A stretch of 64,000 bases of DNA from Burkholderia diffusa (lineage in GTDB: Bacteria; Pseudomonadota; Gammaproteobacteria; Burkholderiales; Burkholderiaceae): positions 2,852,001 to 2,916,000 of the forward strand of contig NZ_CP013362.1 of assembly GCF_001718315.1 (NCBI RefSeq). Direction: 5' to 3'. Below the pieces are notes generated by a model. That model was not told the origin of the DNA. It searched no databases and saw only the letters and a program-made list of their open reading frames with translations. Made by a program: the position numbers and the translations under genes. Below are positions 28,533 to 37,271 of the stretch, piece by piece. Within the stretch, counting starts at the first letter, position 1. Every line of letters begins with the position of its first letter.

Positions 28533-28603
28533 CACAGTTGCTTGTTTCCTTCGTCCGAAGGAGTCTGCGAGTATTCACGCGGCCACCCGGCCGCGTTTTT
28601 TTT
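28533..28603 (+). ncRNA. Candidate orphan small RNA with two hairpins
   Basis: About 70 bases. Hairpin 1 has arms TCCTTC/GAAGGA around a GTCC loop (28547-28562). Hairpin 2 is a GC-rich terminator, arms ACGCGGCC/GGCCGCGT with loop ACCC, followed by eight T (28577-28603). A TACACT element at 28521-28526 could be the -10; a -35 is weak. There is no plus-strand gene to terminate and no ORF with a ribosome site. The 5' boundary is a guess from the putative -10. The C/U-rich first hairpin could pair with ribosome-binding sites. Confidence 0.4.
28577..28603 (+). terminator. Strong intrinsic terminator on the plus strand
   Basis: Eight-base perfect stem ACGCGGCC/GGCCGCGT, four-base loop, then eight T. 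No annotated plus-strand gene lies upstream, which is why a small RNA is proposed. Confidence 0.7.
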
Positions 28604-28723
28604 ACCCATGCCCGGGCGTCATGCTCGCAGCGTCGGGCAAAACTCCGCTTCGCAGGCCGTCAAGCATCACGAATCAGTTGCCGCCGCCGCGATCGCGCCC
28701 GGCGTCGCGCCGACACCGCGCTC

Positions 28724-29497
28724 TCACGCGCGATAGCCCGGATCGATCCGGTCGACGATGCGCTGCAACGCGTCGAATGCATCCTGCCCCGCACCGTGCT
28801 TCGGATCGAAGTTCAGGGAATCGCGCACGCAGCCCTCGAGCACCGGCGGCGCGATCGGCAGTGCATCGCCGATCGCGTGGGTCGCGACCTGCACTTCGCA
28901 TGCGCGATTGAGCAACCACATCAACGAGAAGGTCTGCGCGAGCGTCGCGCCGATCGTCACGGGCCCGTGGTTGCGCAACAGCAGCACGGGCCGCCCGCCA
29001 GCGCTCTCGACGATGCGCCGTCCTTCCTCGAGATGCACGGTAATGCCCTCGAAATCGTGATACGCGATCTTCCCGTACAACTGCGCCGAATAGAAGTTCG
29101 AGAACGACAACCCGTCGCGCGAGCAGCACACGGCCATCGTCGGCGTCGTATGCACGTGCATCACGCAATGCGCGTCGGGCAGCGCCGCATGGATCGCGCT
29201 GTGGAACGTGAAGCCCGCCGGATTGATCGGCCAGTCGGAATGGCCGATCACGTTGCCGTCGATGTCGATCTTCACGAGGTTCGACGCGCATACCTCGCGG
29301 TAATGGAGCCCGAACGGATTGATCAGGAAATGGCCGTCCTCGCCCGGCACGCGCAGCGAGATATGGTTGTAGATCAGCTCGGTCCAGCCGAGATGGTCGA
29401 AGATCCGGTAGGCGGCCGCGAGCTGCACGCGCGCCTGCCATTCGGCTTCGGAGAAGCGGGCGGGACGCGTGAACGGCTGGTTCGGTACACGTTGCAT
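28724..29497 (-). CDS. Class II aldolase/adducin family protein
   Basis: A 257-residue zinc-dependent class II aldolase/adducin-head protein. The metal-binding His residues are seen in MHVHTTPTMAV (near residue 118) and in LRNHGPVTIG (near residue 178); EliYNHISLRVPGE near residue 37 is also typical. Members are sugar-phosphate aldolases, decarboxylases or dehydratases, so the substrate is open. The start MQRVPNQP has GGAG upstream; the longer frame begins in low-complexity sequence. No pathway partners adjoin. Confidence 0.85.
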   Translation of the reverse strand: MQRVPNQPFTRPARFSEAEWQARVQLAAAYRIFDHLGWTELIYNHISLRVPGEDGHFLINPFGLHYREVCASNLVKIDIDGNVIGHSDWPINPAGFTFHSAIHAALPDAHCVMHVHTTPTMAVCCSRDGLSFSNFYSAQLYGKIAYHDFEGITVHLEEGRRIVESAGGRPVLLLRNHGPVTIGATLAQTFSLMWLLNRACEVQVATHAIGDALPIAPPVLEGCVRDSLNFDPKHGAGQDAFDALQRIVDRIDPGYRA

Positions 29498-29749
29498 GGG
29501 GCACTCCGGTTGCGGGCGGGGCGGCCGCGCGGGCGGCTCGCGCATGTCCCTCGTCTCCTGGCGGCGCACGCGGCGCGCGGGTGCGTCCGGCGCGGGTGCG
29601 GAAGGCGCATCGTTCGGCGCTGCTGGACGGCCCGCATTGCGCGAGCCGTCCGGCAGCGCCCTTCACGGTACGCATATCGTTGCGCGCACAACCATATCAC
29701 CTTTCCCCGCGCACCGGTATCGCGGGTTTGGCCCGAGTCGTTCCGGCCC

Positions 29750-31375
29750 TTACAACTGGTCGTCGACCGGCAGCAGCATGAAGAAGCCCGTCATCAGGTT
29801 GCGCATCAGCCCGGCATGCGGATCGACGTGATAAGTCGCCGGCTCGCCATTGTCGGTGCCGGTCCACTCGAGTTCGGGCGGGCCTCCGCCCGCGGGCGTC
29901 GCGAGGCTTACGCGGTAGCTTTCGTCCGGCTGCGTCACGCGCGCGAAGATCGTCGCGGCCTGCTGCGCGATCGTCGGGCTGTGGATCACGAGCGCGAGTT
30001 CGGTATTCAGGTGCGCGGAACGCGGATCGAGGTTCAGCGAACCGATCACGAGGATCTTGCGGTCGATCACGTACGCCTTCGCATGCAGGCTCGCGCGCGA
30101 GCGCGAGCCGAACAGGCCCGCGCTCGGCGGGTTCGGCCGCGCCTTGAATTCGTACAGTTCGACGCCGCGCCGCAGCAGCGGCACGCGGTACGGCGCGTAG
30201 CCGGCTTGTACGGCGACCGCGTCGGTCGCGGCAAGCGAATTGGTCAGGATCGCGACGCGCACGCCGCGCGCGGTCGTGTCGCCCAGGATCTTCACGCCCG
30301 CGTCATGCGGCACGAAGTACGGCGAAAACGCGAGGAATTCCTGCTGCGCGCCGCGCGTCAGTTCGACGAGGCGCTGCATCGGCGGACTCACGTACGCGTC
30401 GGTCGGCCGCACGACCTTGTCCGGCGCGTCGACCTTGAACTCGGCTCGCGCCCACACGAGCTCGAGCTCGTCGCGCGCGATCTGCTGCGCAAGCGGCGTC
30501 GCGTTCAGCGGCTTCGCGTTGTATGGATCGGCGTTCTTGCGCCAGTGGTCGCGCAGCTCGTCGCGCATCGCGTCGAGCTCCTTCGGATCGAACGTCTGAT
30601 GATTCAGCACCCGCAGCGGATAGCTGCTCGCGCTCGCCCAGTAATCGTCGAAGCTCGTCGAGATGTCGTTCGTCACGGGGCCGGCCGCGAGCACGTCGAG
30701 ATCGCGGAACTGCAGTGTCGGGCTCGCGCTGAAGTATTCGTCGCCGAGATTGCGGCCGCCGACGATCGCGATCTGGTTGTCCGCGATCATCGCCTTGTTG
30801 TGCATCCGCCGCGTGAAGCTGTCGATCCTCGTCAGGGAGTTGGCCGTGCGCTCGACCATCCCGTAGTGCGACGCGCCGAATGGGTTGAACACGCGAATCT
30901 CGATCTTCGGGTGCGTATTGAGCGCGGCCATCACGCGGTCGATATCGCGGAAATTCAGGTCGTCGACCAGCATCCGCACGCGCACGCCGCGATCGGCCGC
31001 ATACAGTGCCGCGGCGAGCAGCAGCTTGCCGGTCGTGTCCTCGGTCGCGATGTAGTACTGCATGTCGAGTGTCTTCGTCGCCGCGCGCGCGAGCGCGATG
31101 CGCATCTGCAGCGCGGTCGCGCCGTCGGGCAGCAGCCGGAAGCCCGATTGCCCCGGATGCGCGGCTTCCGGCGCGGCCAGCGCGTTGCGCAGCGGCGTCG
31201 CGGTATCGGCCGGCAATGCGTGCGAGACGGGGCGATCGAGCGTGGTGGCGGGCGGATGCGTCGCGCAGGCGGCGACCAGCGACAGCAGCGCGCAGATGGC
31301 GAGCGCGCGGGCCGGGCGGCAGGCGGTGCGCCACGACAGCGCGGCCGGCGCGCGCCGGATCAAAGACGTGAGCAC
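29750..31375 (-). CDS. Phospholipase D-like cardiolipin synthase, ClsC type (lipoprotein)
   Basis: A 541-residue PLD-superfamily protein. N-terminal signal with lipobox LVAAC (Cys near residue 37) predicts a lipoprotein. Two HKD motifs are seen: RMHNKAMIADN with GGRNLGDEY, and SLHAKAYVIDRK with GSLNLDPRS. This architecture fits the ClsC/YmdC branch, which makes cardiolipin from phosphatidylethanolamine and phosphatidylglycerol, usually with a partner protein YmdB; no partner is adjacent. It starts with GTG after a GAGGAAG site. TGGT/ACCA-like dyads lie upstream (31438-31447 and 31588-31598). Confidence 0.85.
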   Translation of the reverse strand: MLTSLIRRAPAALSWRTACRPARALAICALLSLVAACATHPPATTLDRPVSHALPADTATPLRNALAAPEAAHPGQSGFRLLPDGATALQMRIALARAATKTLDMQYYIATEDTTGKLLLAAALYAADRGVRVRMLVDDLNFRDIDRVMAALNTHPKIEIRVFNPFGASHYGMVERTANSLTRIDSFTRRMHNKAMIADNQIAIVGGRNLGDEYFSASPTLQFRDLDVLAAGPVTNDISTSFDDYWASASSYPLRVLNHQTFDPKELDAMRDELRDHWRKNADPYNAKPLNATPLAQQIARDELELVWARAEFKVDAPDKVVRPTDAYVSPPMQRLVELTRGAQQEFLAFSPYFVPHDAGVKILGDTTARGVRVAILTNSLAATDAVAVQAGYAPYRVPLLRRGVELYEFKARPNPPSAGLFGSRSRASLHAKAYVIDRKILVIGSLNLDPRSAHLNTELALVIHSPTIAQQAATIFARVTQPDESYRVSLATPAGGGPPELEWTGTDNGEPATYHVDPHAGLMRNLMTGFFMLLPVDDQL

Positions 31376-31437
31376 GGAAACTTCCTCGACAGGCGGATCG
31401 ATGGATCCGCAATCGCCGCGGCGTGCGGCTGACGGGT

Positions 31438-31447
31438 GGTTCCAACC
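31438..31447. promoter_or_regulatory. Dyad GGTT-CC-AACC upstream of the clsC-type gene
   Basis: Short inverted repeat 63 bases upstream of the GTG start, resembling the FadR/LldR-type operators near the lactate regulator gene. Weak evidence taken alone. Confidence 0.25.
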
Positions 31448-31587
31448 GATTCTAGTGGGCGCCCGATGAGCCGGTCAATCGCGCGGCTGGCGCATGCGGT
31501 GCCGTGCAACCGCGACGCGCGCCGCCGGCGAGGGCATCCTGGCACGGCAGCCCGCGACTCGGCCGCCGGACAGGCTCGCGGCATCCA

Positions 31588-31598
31588 TGGTCCAACCA
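31588..31598. promoter_or_regulatory. FadR/LldR-like operator TGGT-CCA-ACCA
   Basis: Perfect TGGT-N3-ACCA dyad immediately after the stop codon of the FadR-type regulator and about 210 bases upstream of the clsC-type gene. GntR/FadR-subfamily regulators such as LldR and PdhR recognise TGGTnnnACCA. Its location is odd for autoregulation. Confidence 0.4.
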
Positions 31599-31601
31599 GT
31601 C

Positions 31602-32318
31602 TCACGCCGTGTCGCCGCTTCGTTCGAAGTGGCTGCGCACGTAGTCGATATGGGTCTGCATCGCGGTGCGCGCCTCCTCGGGCCGGTGCGCGCAGATCGC
31701 TTCGCAGACTACCCGGTGCTGAAGCAACAGCAGCTCGGACGCCTGCTCGTCGTGCGTCGTCATCCCCGCGACGTTGATCGAGATGTGCTCGCGCAGCATC
31801 CCGATCACGCTCGTGTGCAGGTGCAGGAACATCGTGTTGTGCGATGCGAGCGCGATCGCCTCGTGCAGCTTCGCGTCGGTCGATGCCTCGACGGCCGCGT
31901 CGTCGTTCGCGTGCGCGGTCTCGAGCTCGCGCAGCAGCGCACGGATCCGGCGCCGGTCGTTCGCATCCGCGCGCAACGCGGCGAAATACGCGGTCGCGCC
32001 TTCGAGCACGCGACGGAATTCGAGTATGTCGTCGCGCAGCGCCGGGTGGTCGGCGACCAGTTGGCCCCACGGCGACGCAATGCCCGAGCGCAACTGGTCC
32101 GTCACGTACACGCCCGCGCCGCGCCGGCTCTGCAGCAGCCCGCGCGCGACGAGCCGCTGCGTCGCCTCGCGCACGGTATTGCGCGCGACGCCGTACTGCT
32201 GCGCGAGCACGCGCTCGGCCGGCAGCCGCGCACCGGCCGGCCAGGTGCCGTCGAGCAGCGCCGTCTCGATTTTGCGCATCACCACTTCGGTCCGGCCCCG
32301 TGCCGTCATCGCCGCCAT
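31602..32318 (-). CDS. GntR/FadR family regulator, probable L-lactate-responsive repressor
   Basis: A 238-residue regulator. The GntR winged helix occupies about residues 10-75 (LPAERVLAQQYGVARNTVREATQRLVARG) and an FCD effector domain about 95-225 with metal-binding His residues (KLHEAIALASHNTM, HLHTSVIG, EQHRVVCEAI-like segment QHRVVCEAICAHRPEEA). It is divergent from the lut operon, as LldR/LutR regulators are, so lactate is the likely effector. The start at 32318 has GGAG eight bases upstream; an ATG three codons later is possible. Confidence 0.87.
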   Translation of the reverse strand: MAAMTARGRTEVVMRKIETALLDGTWPAGARLPAERVLAQQYGVARNTVREATQRLVARGLLQSRRGAGVYVTDQLRSGIASPWGQLVADHPALRDDILEFRRVLEGATAYFAALRADANDRRRIRALLRELETAHANDDAAVEASTDAKLHEAIALASHNTMFLHLHTSVIGMLREHISINVAGMTTHDEQASELLLLQHRVVCEAICAHRPEEARTAMQTHIDYVRSHFERSGDTA

Positions 32319-32351
32319 CGCCGTGTCTCCATCGGAATCCCCGCCGCGCCG

Positions 32352-32395
32352 ATTGGCCCAACCAATTTGAGCTGCGACGCCGTCGCGGGAATTAT
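32352..32395 (+). promoter_or_regulatory. lut operon promoter with FadR-type operator
   Basis: Dyad ATTGG-CCCAA-CCAAT at 32352-32366, one mismatch from the TGGTnnnACCA class read on the minus strand. It abuts TTGAGC (32367-32372) which, after 17 bases, is followed by AATTAT (32390-32395), giving a weak sigma-70-like promoter for lutA. Binding here by the divergent regulator would block RNA polymerase. Positions are seen; function is inferred. Confidence 0.45.
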
Positions 32396-32451
32396 GCAGC
32401 GAAAACGTCGTCCCGCATTCGCTTGCCGGGCCGGCGCCCCTGGAGCGAGAC

Positions 32452-33252
32452 ATGAACGAAAGGCACTACCCCGCCACCGCCCCCGCGCACGTCTATCTGT
32501 TCGCGACCTGCCTGGTCGACCTGTTCGTCCCCGAAGCCGGGCTCGACGCGGTCCGCCTGCTGGAACGCGAAGGCCTGACCGTCCACTATCCGCGCGGCCA
32601 GAGCTGCTGCGGACAGCCGGCCTACAGCAGCGGCAATCCCGATCAGGCGCGCCGCGTCGCGGCCGCGCAGCTCGACCTGTTCGGCGAGCCGTGGCCCGTG
32701 ATCGTGCCGTCCGGCTCGTGCGCGGGCATGATCCGGCACCATTGGCCGGCTCTGTTCGCCGACGACCCCGTGCACGGTCCGAAGGCTCGCGCGATTGCGG
32801 AGCGCACGTACGAACTCGCCGAGTTCCTCGTTCATGTGCTCCACGTGCGGCTCGACGGCATCGATACGAACGCCGGCCCGGACGAGCGCGTGGTGCTGCA
32901 CACGTCGTGCGCGGCCCGCCGTGAAATGGGCACGCGCGTGCACGGCGTCGCGCTCGTCGACGCGCTGCCGGGCGTCACGCGCATCGAACATGAACGCGAA
33001 TCGGAATGCTGCGGCTTCGGCGGCACGTTCTCGCTGAAGCATCCCGACATCTCCGGTGCGATGGTGCACGACAAGGTCGCATCGGCCTGCGCGACGGGCT
33101 GCGACCGGCTCGTGTCGGCGGACTGCGGCTGCCTGCTGAATATCGGCCATGCCGCGACCAAGGCCGGCGCGACGCTGCCCGTCGAGCATCTCGCAAGCTT
33201 CCTTTGGCGCCGCACGGCAGGCGCCGGCTCGCTGCGCGGAGACACGCAATGA
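32452..33252 (+). CDS. lutA: L-lactate utilization protein LutA/LldE ((Fe-S)-binding, CCG domains)
   Basis: A 266-residue protein with two cysteine-rich CCG domains: QSCCGQPAYSSGN near residue 50 and ESECCGFGGTFS near residue 187. It is the first gene of a lut operon encoding the three-part L-lactate oxidase that converts lactate to pyruvate and feeds electrons to the chain. A TGGAGCGAG ribosome site precedes the ATG. Its stop codon overlaps the next start codon in ATGA. Confidence 0.93.
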   Translation: MNERHYPATAPAHVYLFATCLVDLFVPEAGLDAVRLLEREGLTVHYPRGQSCCGQPAYSSGNPDQARRVAAAQLDLFGEPWPVIVPSGSCAGMIRHHWPALFADDPVHGPKARAIAERTYELAEFLVHVLHVRLDGIDTNAGPDERVVLHTSCAARREMGTRVHGVALVDALPGVTRIEHERESECCGFGGTFSLKHPDISGAMVHDKVASACATGCDRLVSADCGCLLNIGHAATKAGATLPVEHLASFLWRRTAGAGSLRGDTQ

Positions 33253-33962
33253 GCGCGCGCGACGCCATCCTCGCGCGCCTGCGGGCCGCCGCCCCCGGTG
33301 TCGCCGCGAACGCCGCGCCCGCGCTCGATGCGCGCATCGACACGCATTACGCGGCACGCCGCGCACCGGTCGCCGTCGATTCTCACGCGCTCGCGCGCAC
33401 GATGCAGGCCGCACTCGCCGCGTCGCACGCCGACGTCTGGTGCGCCACCGCGGACGCGTGGCCCGCGCAGCTTGCCGCACGGCTCGCCGACGCCGGCGTG
33501 CGCCGCCTGCTGCTCGATCCGGCCCGCGCCGAATCCGCAGCCCTCGCGCGTGCGCTGCCCGACGCGGTCGCGCCGGTGCCGTTCGACCGGCCGATCGACG
33601 CGTGGAAAGCCGAGCTGTTCGACACGATCGACGCGGGCTTCACCGTCGCGCGCTCGGGCATCGCGGCGACCGGCACCGTCGTGCTCGCGCCCGATGCCGG
33701 CACGCCGCGCACGGTGTCGCTGGTGCCGCCGCTGCACGTCGCGCTCGTCCATGCGAACACGCTGCACGCGGACCTTCACGCCGCCGTGCACGCGGAGCGC
33801 TGGCACACCGGCATGCCGACCAACGTCGTGCTGGTGTCGGGCCCGTCGAAAACCTCCGACATCCAGCAGACCCTCGCGTATGGCGCACACGGGCCGCGCA
33901 ACCTCTGGGTCGTGATCGTCACCGAACCGACCGCAACCGCCTGCCAGGACCTGCCGCGATGA
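33249..33962 (+). CDS. lutC: L-lactate utilization protein LutC/LldG
   Basis: A 237-residue LUD-domain protein. The conserved C-terminal half contains GIAATGTVVLAPDAG (near residue 138), HTGMPTNVVLVSGPSKTSDI (near residue 194) and the terminal GAHGPRNLWVVIV, the LutC hallmark. It lies between lutA and lutB and overlaps both by four bases, so the order is lutA-lutC-lutB rather than the Bacillus order lutABC. The longer open frame upstream is antisense-free but overlaps lutA and is not used. Confidence 0.93.
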   Translation: MSARDAILARLRAAAPGVAANAAPALDARIDTHYAARRAPVAVDSHALARTMQAALAASHADVWCATADAWPAQLAARLADAGVRRLLLDPARAESAALARALPDAVAPVPFDRPIDAWKAELFDTIDAGFTVARSGIAATGTVVLAPDAGTPRTVSLVPPLHVALVHANTLHADLHAAVHAERWHTGMPTNVVLVSGPSKTSDIQQTLAYGAHGPRNLWVVIVTEPTATACQDLPR

Positions 33963-35404
33963 GCGACCAACCGCTGCAATTCGTCGCCCCCGGCGACTTC
34001 AAGGCCCGCGCGCGCGCCGCGCTCGACAATCCCGCGCTGCGCCGGAGCTTTCGCGGTGCGATGGACTTCCTGCAGGACAAGCGCGCGACCCAATTCCCCG
34101 ACGATACCGAACTGCAGCAACTGCGCGATCTCGGCGAAGCCGTCCGGCAGCACGCGCTCGCGCAACTGCCCACGCTGCTCGAGCGGCTGGAGGCGAAGCT
34201 CACGGCAGCCGGCGTGCACGTGCACTGGGCCGAGACGGCCGCCGACGCGAACGCGATCGTGCTCGGCATCGCGCAGACGAAAAAGGCGCGCCGCGTGATC
34301 AAGGGCAAGTCGATGGCAAGCGAGGAAATCGAACTGAACCATTTCCTCGCGAATCACGGGGTCGACTGCATCGAGTCCGACATGGGCGAGTTCATCGTGC
34401 AGCTCGCGGGCGAGAAGCCGTCGCACATCGTGATGCCGGCTATCCACAAGACGCGCGGCGACATCGCCGAGCTGTTCGAGGAACACATCCCCGGCACGCG
34501 CTACACGGAGGACGTCGACGAGCTGATCCAGACGGGCCGGCGCGCACTGCGCCGCGCGTTCGCGCAAGCCGACATCGGCCTGTCCGGCGTGAACTTCGCG
34601 GCGGCCGACACGGGCACGCTGTGGCTCGTCGAGAACGAGGGCAACGGCCGGCTGTCGACCACCGTGCCCGACACGCACATCGCGATCATGGGCATCGAGA
34701 AGGTCGTCGAGAAACTCGAGCACGTCGTGCCGCTGTCGAGCCTGCTGACGCGCTCGGCCACCGGCCAGGCGATCACGACCTACTTCAACCTGGTCTCCGG
34801 CCCGCGCCGCGACGGCGAACGCGACGGCCCGCGCGAGCTGCATCTCGTGCTGCTCGACAACGGCCGCACGCAGGCCTATGCCGACGAACAGCTGCGCGCG
34901 ACGCTGCAATGCATCCGCTGCGGCGCGTGCATGAACCACTGTCCCGTCTATACGCGCATCGGCGGCCACGCATACGGGACGACCTACCCGGGCCCGATCG
35001 GCAAGATCATCTCGCCGCATCTGCTCGGCCTCGACGCGACGGCCGACCTGCCGAGCGCATCGACGCTGTGCGGCGCGTGCGGCGAGGTGTGCCCGGTCCG
35101 GATTCCGATTCCGCAGTTGCTCGTGCGGCTGCGCACCGAGGCGAACCGCAAGCCCGACGAACCCGTCGCGCATCCGCTGCGCGGCCAGGGCGCGAACTAC
35201 AACCGCGCGGAAGACCTCGTGTGGCGCTTCTGGTCGGGCGCGTTCGCGCATCCGCGCGCGTACCGCGCATTCCGCTGGACCGCGACGCGCCTGCGCGCGC
35301 TGACGCCGGCCCGGCAGATGGGCTGGACGCAGCACCGCACGCCGCTCGAGCCGGCGCCGCGCAGCCTGTCCGACCTGCTGCGCGCACGCGGGCAGCCCGA
35401 ATAG
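33959..35404 (+). CDS. lutB: L-lactate utilization iron-sulfur protein LutB/LldF
   Basis: A 481-residue protein. An N-terminal LUD domain (about 60-300, with KSMASEEIELNHFLANHGV) is followed by a two-[4Fe-4S] ferredoxin-like region: CIRCGACMNHCPVY (near residue 319) and CGACGEVCPVRIPI (near residue 372). The C-terminal tail is a LutB-type domain. It accepts electrons in lactate oxidation and passes them on. Overlaps lutC by four bases. Confidence 0.95.
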   Translation: MSDQPLQFVAPGDFKARARAALDNPALRRSFRGAMDFLQDKRATQFPDDTELQQLRDLGEAVRQHALAQLPTLLERLEAKLTAAGVHVHWAETAADANAIVLGIAQTKKARRVIKGKSMASEEIELNHFLANHGVDCIESDMGEFIVQLAGEKPSHIVMPAIHKTRGDIAELFEEHIPGTRYTEDVDELIQTGRRALRRAFAQADIGLSGVNFAAADTGTLWLVENEGNGRLSTTVPDTHIAIMGIEKVVEKLEHVVPLSSLLTRSATGQAITTYFNLVSGPRRDGERDGPRELHLVLLDNGRTQAYADEQLRATLQCIRCGACMNHCPVYTRIGGHAYGTTYPGPIGKIISPHLLGLDATADLPSASTLCGACGEVCPVRIPIPQLLVRLRTEANRKPDEPVAHPLRGQGANYNRAEDLVWRFWSGAFAHPRAYRAFRWTATRLRALTPARQMGWTQHRTPLEPAPRSLSDLLRARGQPE

Positions 35405-35455
35405 AGCACCTCGCTTTCAGACCCGTACCAATAGAAATCCATGGAGGAGACACCC

Positions 35456-37156
35456 ATGCAGGTTTGGCATCAGATCTACACCCCGCTCGGCAGCCTCGGG
35501 CTGTCGGCGCTCGTCGCCGCGATCCCGATCGTCTTCTTTTTCGTCGCGCTCGCCGCGTTGCGGATGAAGGGGCACGTCGCCGCCGCGATCACGCTGCTGC
35601 TGGCGCTCGGCGTCGCGATCCTCGCTTACGGCATGCCCGTGCCGCAGGCGCTCGCCGCGGCCGGCTTCGGCTTCGCGTACGGCCTGTGGCCGATCGCGTG
35701 GATCATCGTCGCGGCCGTGTTCCTGTACAAGATCGTCGTGAAGACCGGGCAGTTCGACATCATCCGCGCGTCGGTGCTGTCGATCACCGACGACCAGCGG
35801 CTGCAGATGCTGCTGATCGGCTTTTCGTTCGGCGCGTTTCTCGAAGGCGCCGCCGGCTTCGGCGCGCCGGTCGCGATCACGGCCGCGCTGCTCGTCGGTC
35901 TTGGCTTCAGGCCGCTGCACGCGGCCGGACTGTGTCTGATTGCAAACACCGCGCCGGTCGCGTTCGGCGCGATGGGCATCCCGATCATCGTCGCCGGGCA
36001 GGTGACCGGCATCGACGCGTTCCACATCGGCGCGATGGCCGGCCGCCAGTTGCCGCTGCTCTCGCTCGCGGTGCCGTTCTGGCTCGTGTTCATGATGGAC
36101 GGGCTGCGCGGCGTGCGGCAGACCTGGCCGGCCGCGCTCGTCGCCGGCGGCAGCTTCGCGATCACGCAGTACTTCACGTCGAACCATATCGGGCCCGAGC
36201 TGCCGGACATCACGTCGTCGCTCGTCAGCCTCGTGTCGCTTGCCACGTTCCTGAAGGTCTGGCAGCCGAGCAGCGCGAAGCAGACGGCCGGCGGCCTCGT
36301 CGCGTCCGGCGGCGGTGCGGCGCTCGCGGGATTCGGCGGGGGCGGCAACGCCACGGGGGCGAGCCGGCAGGCGTCGCCGTACACGCTCGCGCAGACCGTG
36401 CGCGCGTGGTCGCCGTTCCTGATCCTGACGGCCGTCGTCACCGTGTGGAGCATCGCGCCGTTCAAGGCGCTGTTCGCCGCGCACGGCGCGCTCGCGTCGA
36501 CCGTCCTGAAGTTCCATGTGGCCGGGCTCGACCAGCTCGTCGTGAAGACCGCGCCGATCGCCGCGACACCGAAGGCGCTCGACGCCGTGCTGAAGATCGA
36601 CGTCGTGTCGGCGGTGGGCAGCGCGATCCTCGTGACCGCGCTGATCTCGATGGCGCTGTTGCGGATGAAGCCTCGCGATGCGCTCGTCACGTTCGGCGAA
36701 ACGCTGAAGGAACTCACGCGCCCGATCCTGTCGATCGGCCTCGTGCTCGCGTTCGCGTTCGTCGCGAACTACTCTGGGATGTCGTCGACGCTCGCGCTGA
36801 TGCTGGCCGCGACCGGCGCCGCGTTCCCGTTCTTCTCGCCATTCCTCGGCTGGCTCGGCGTGTTCCTGACCGGCTCGGATACGTCGTCGAACGCACTGTT
36901 CTGCTCGCTGCAGCAAGCGACCGCGCACCAGCTCGGCGTGCCGGAAACGCTCGCGGTCGCCGCGAACACGACGGGCGGCGTGACAGCGAAGATGATCTCG
37001 CCGCAGTCGATCGCGGTGGCATGCGCGGCGACCGGTCTCGTCGGCAAGGAATCCGAGCTGTTCCGCTTCACGGTGCGTCACAGCCTGCTGTTCGCGGTGA
37101 TCGTCGGCCTGATCACGCTCGTGCAGGCCTACGTGCTGCCGGGGATGGTGCCGTAA
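35456..37156 (+). CDS. lldP: L-lactate permease
   Basis: A 566-residue inner-membrane protein of the lactate permease family with about 12-14 hydrophobic segments. Family features include [17 protein letters not shown] (near residue 129), [16 protein letters not shown] (near 161), and the C-terminal [17 protein letters not shown] and [16 protein letters not shown]. It follows lutB by 51 bases with a strong GGAGGAG site, placing lactate import in the same operon as lactate oxidation. The start is MQVWHQI; five codons upstream is an ATG that would bury the ribosome site. Confidence 0.95.
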   Translation: MQVWHQIYTPLGSLGLSALVAAIPIVFFFVALAALRMKGHVAAAITLLLALGVAILAYGMPVPQALAAAGFGFAYGLWPIAWIIVAAVFLYKIVVKTGQFDIIRASVLSITDDQRLQMLLIGFSFGAFLEGAAGFGAPVAITAALLVGLGFRPLHAAGLCLIANTAPVAFGAMGIPIIVAGQVTGIDAFHIGAMAGRQLPLLSLAVPFWLVFMMDGLRGVRQTWPAALVAGGSFAITQYFTSNHIGPELPDITSSLVSLVSLATFLKVWQPSSAKQTAGGLVASGGGAALAGFGGGGNATGASRQASPYTLAQTVRAWSPFLILTAVVTVWSIAPFKALFAAHGALASTVLKFHVAGLDQLVVKTAPIAATPKALDAVLKIDVVSAVGSAILVTALISMALLRMKPRDALVTFGETLKELTRPILSIGLVLAFAFVANYSGMSSTLALMLAATGAAFPFFSPFLGWLGVFLTGSDTSSNALFCSLQQATAHQLGVPETLAVAANTTGGVTAKMISPQSIAVACAATGLVGKESELFRFTVRHSLLFAVIVGLITLVQAYVLPGMVP

Positions 37157-37193
37157 GCAACGGGCGCTGCCGTTTCCCCGTTCGCCGAAAAAC

Positions 37194-37227
37194 AAAAACC
37201 CCACGCCCGCAAGAGCGTGGGGTTTTT
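37194..37227. terminator. Bidirectional intrinsic terminator after lldP
   Basis: Long stem with A-tract on one side and T-tract on the other: AAAAACCCCACGC (from 37194) pairs with GCGTGGGGTTTTT (to 37227). It lies between lldP and the convergent M48 protease gene and can serve both. Confidence 0.85.
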
Positions 37228-37271
37228 CGTTCATCCAGGGCGCCGGACGCGGCCGGCGCGCCAGGCGGCGA

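Larger units (their letters stand above)
28362..28723. other. Intergenic region without a protein gene, contains sRNA candidate
   Basis: 362 bases between the CHRD gene and the class II aldolase gene (both minus strand). The plus strand carries a strong intrinsic terminator at 28577-28603 with no plus-strand gene upstream for about 1.7 kb, plus a second hairpin at 28547-28562. See the separate ncRNA entry. Confidence 0.5.
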
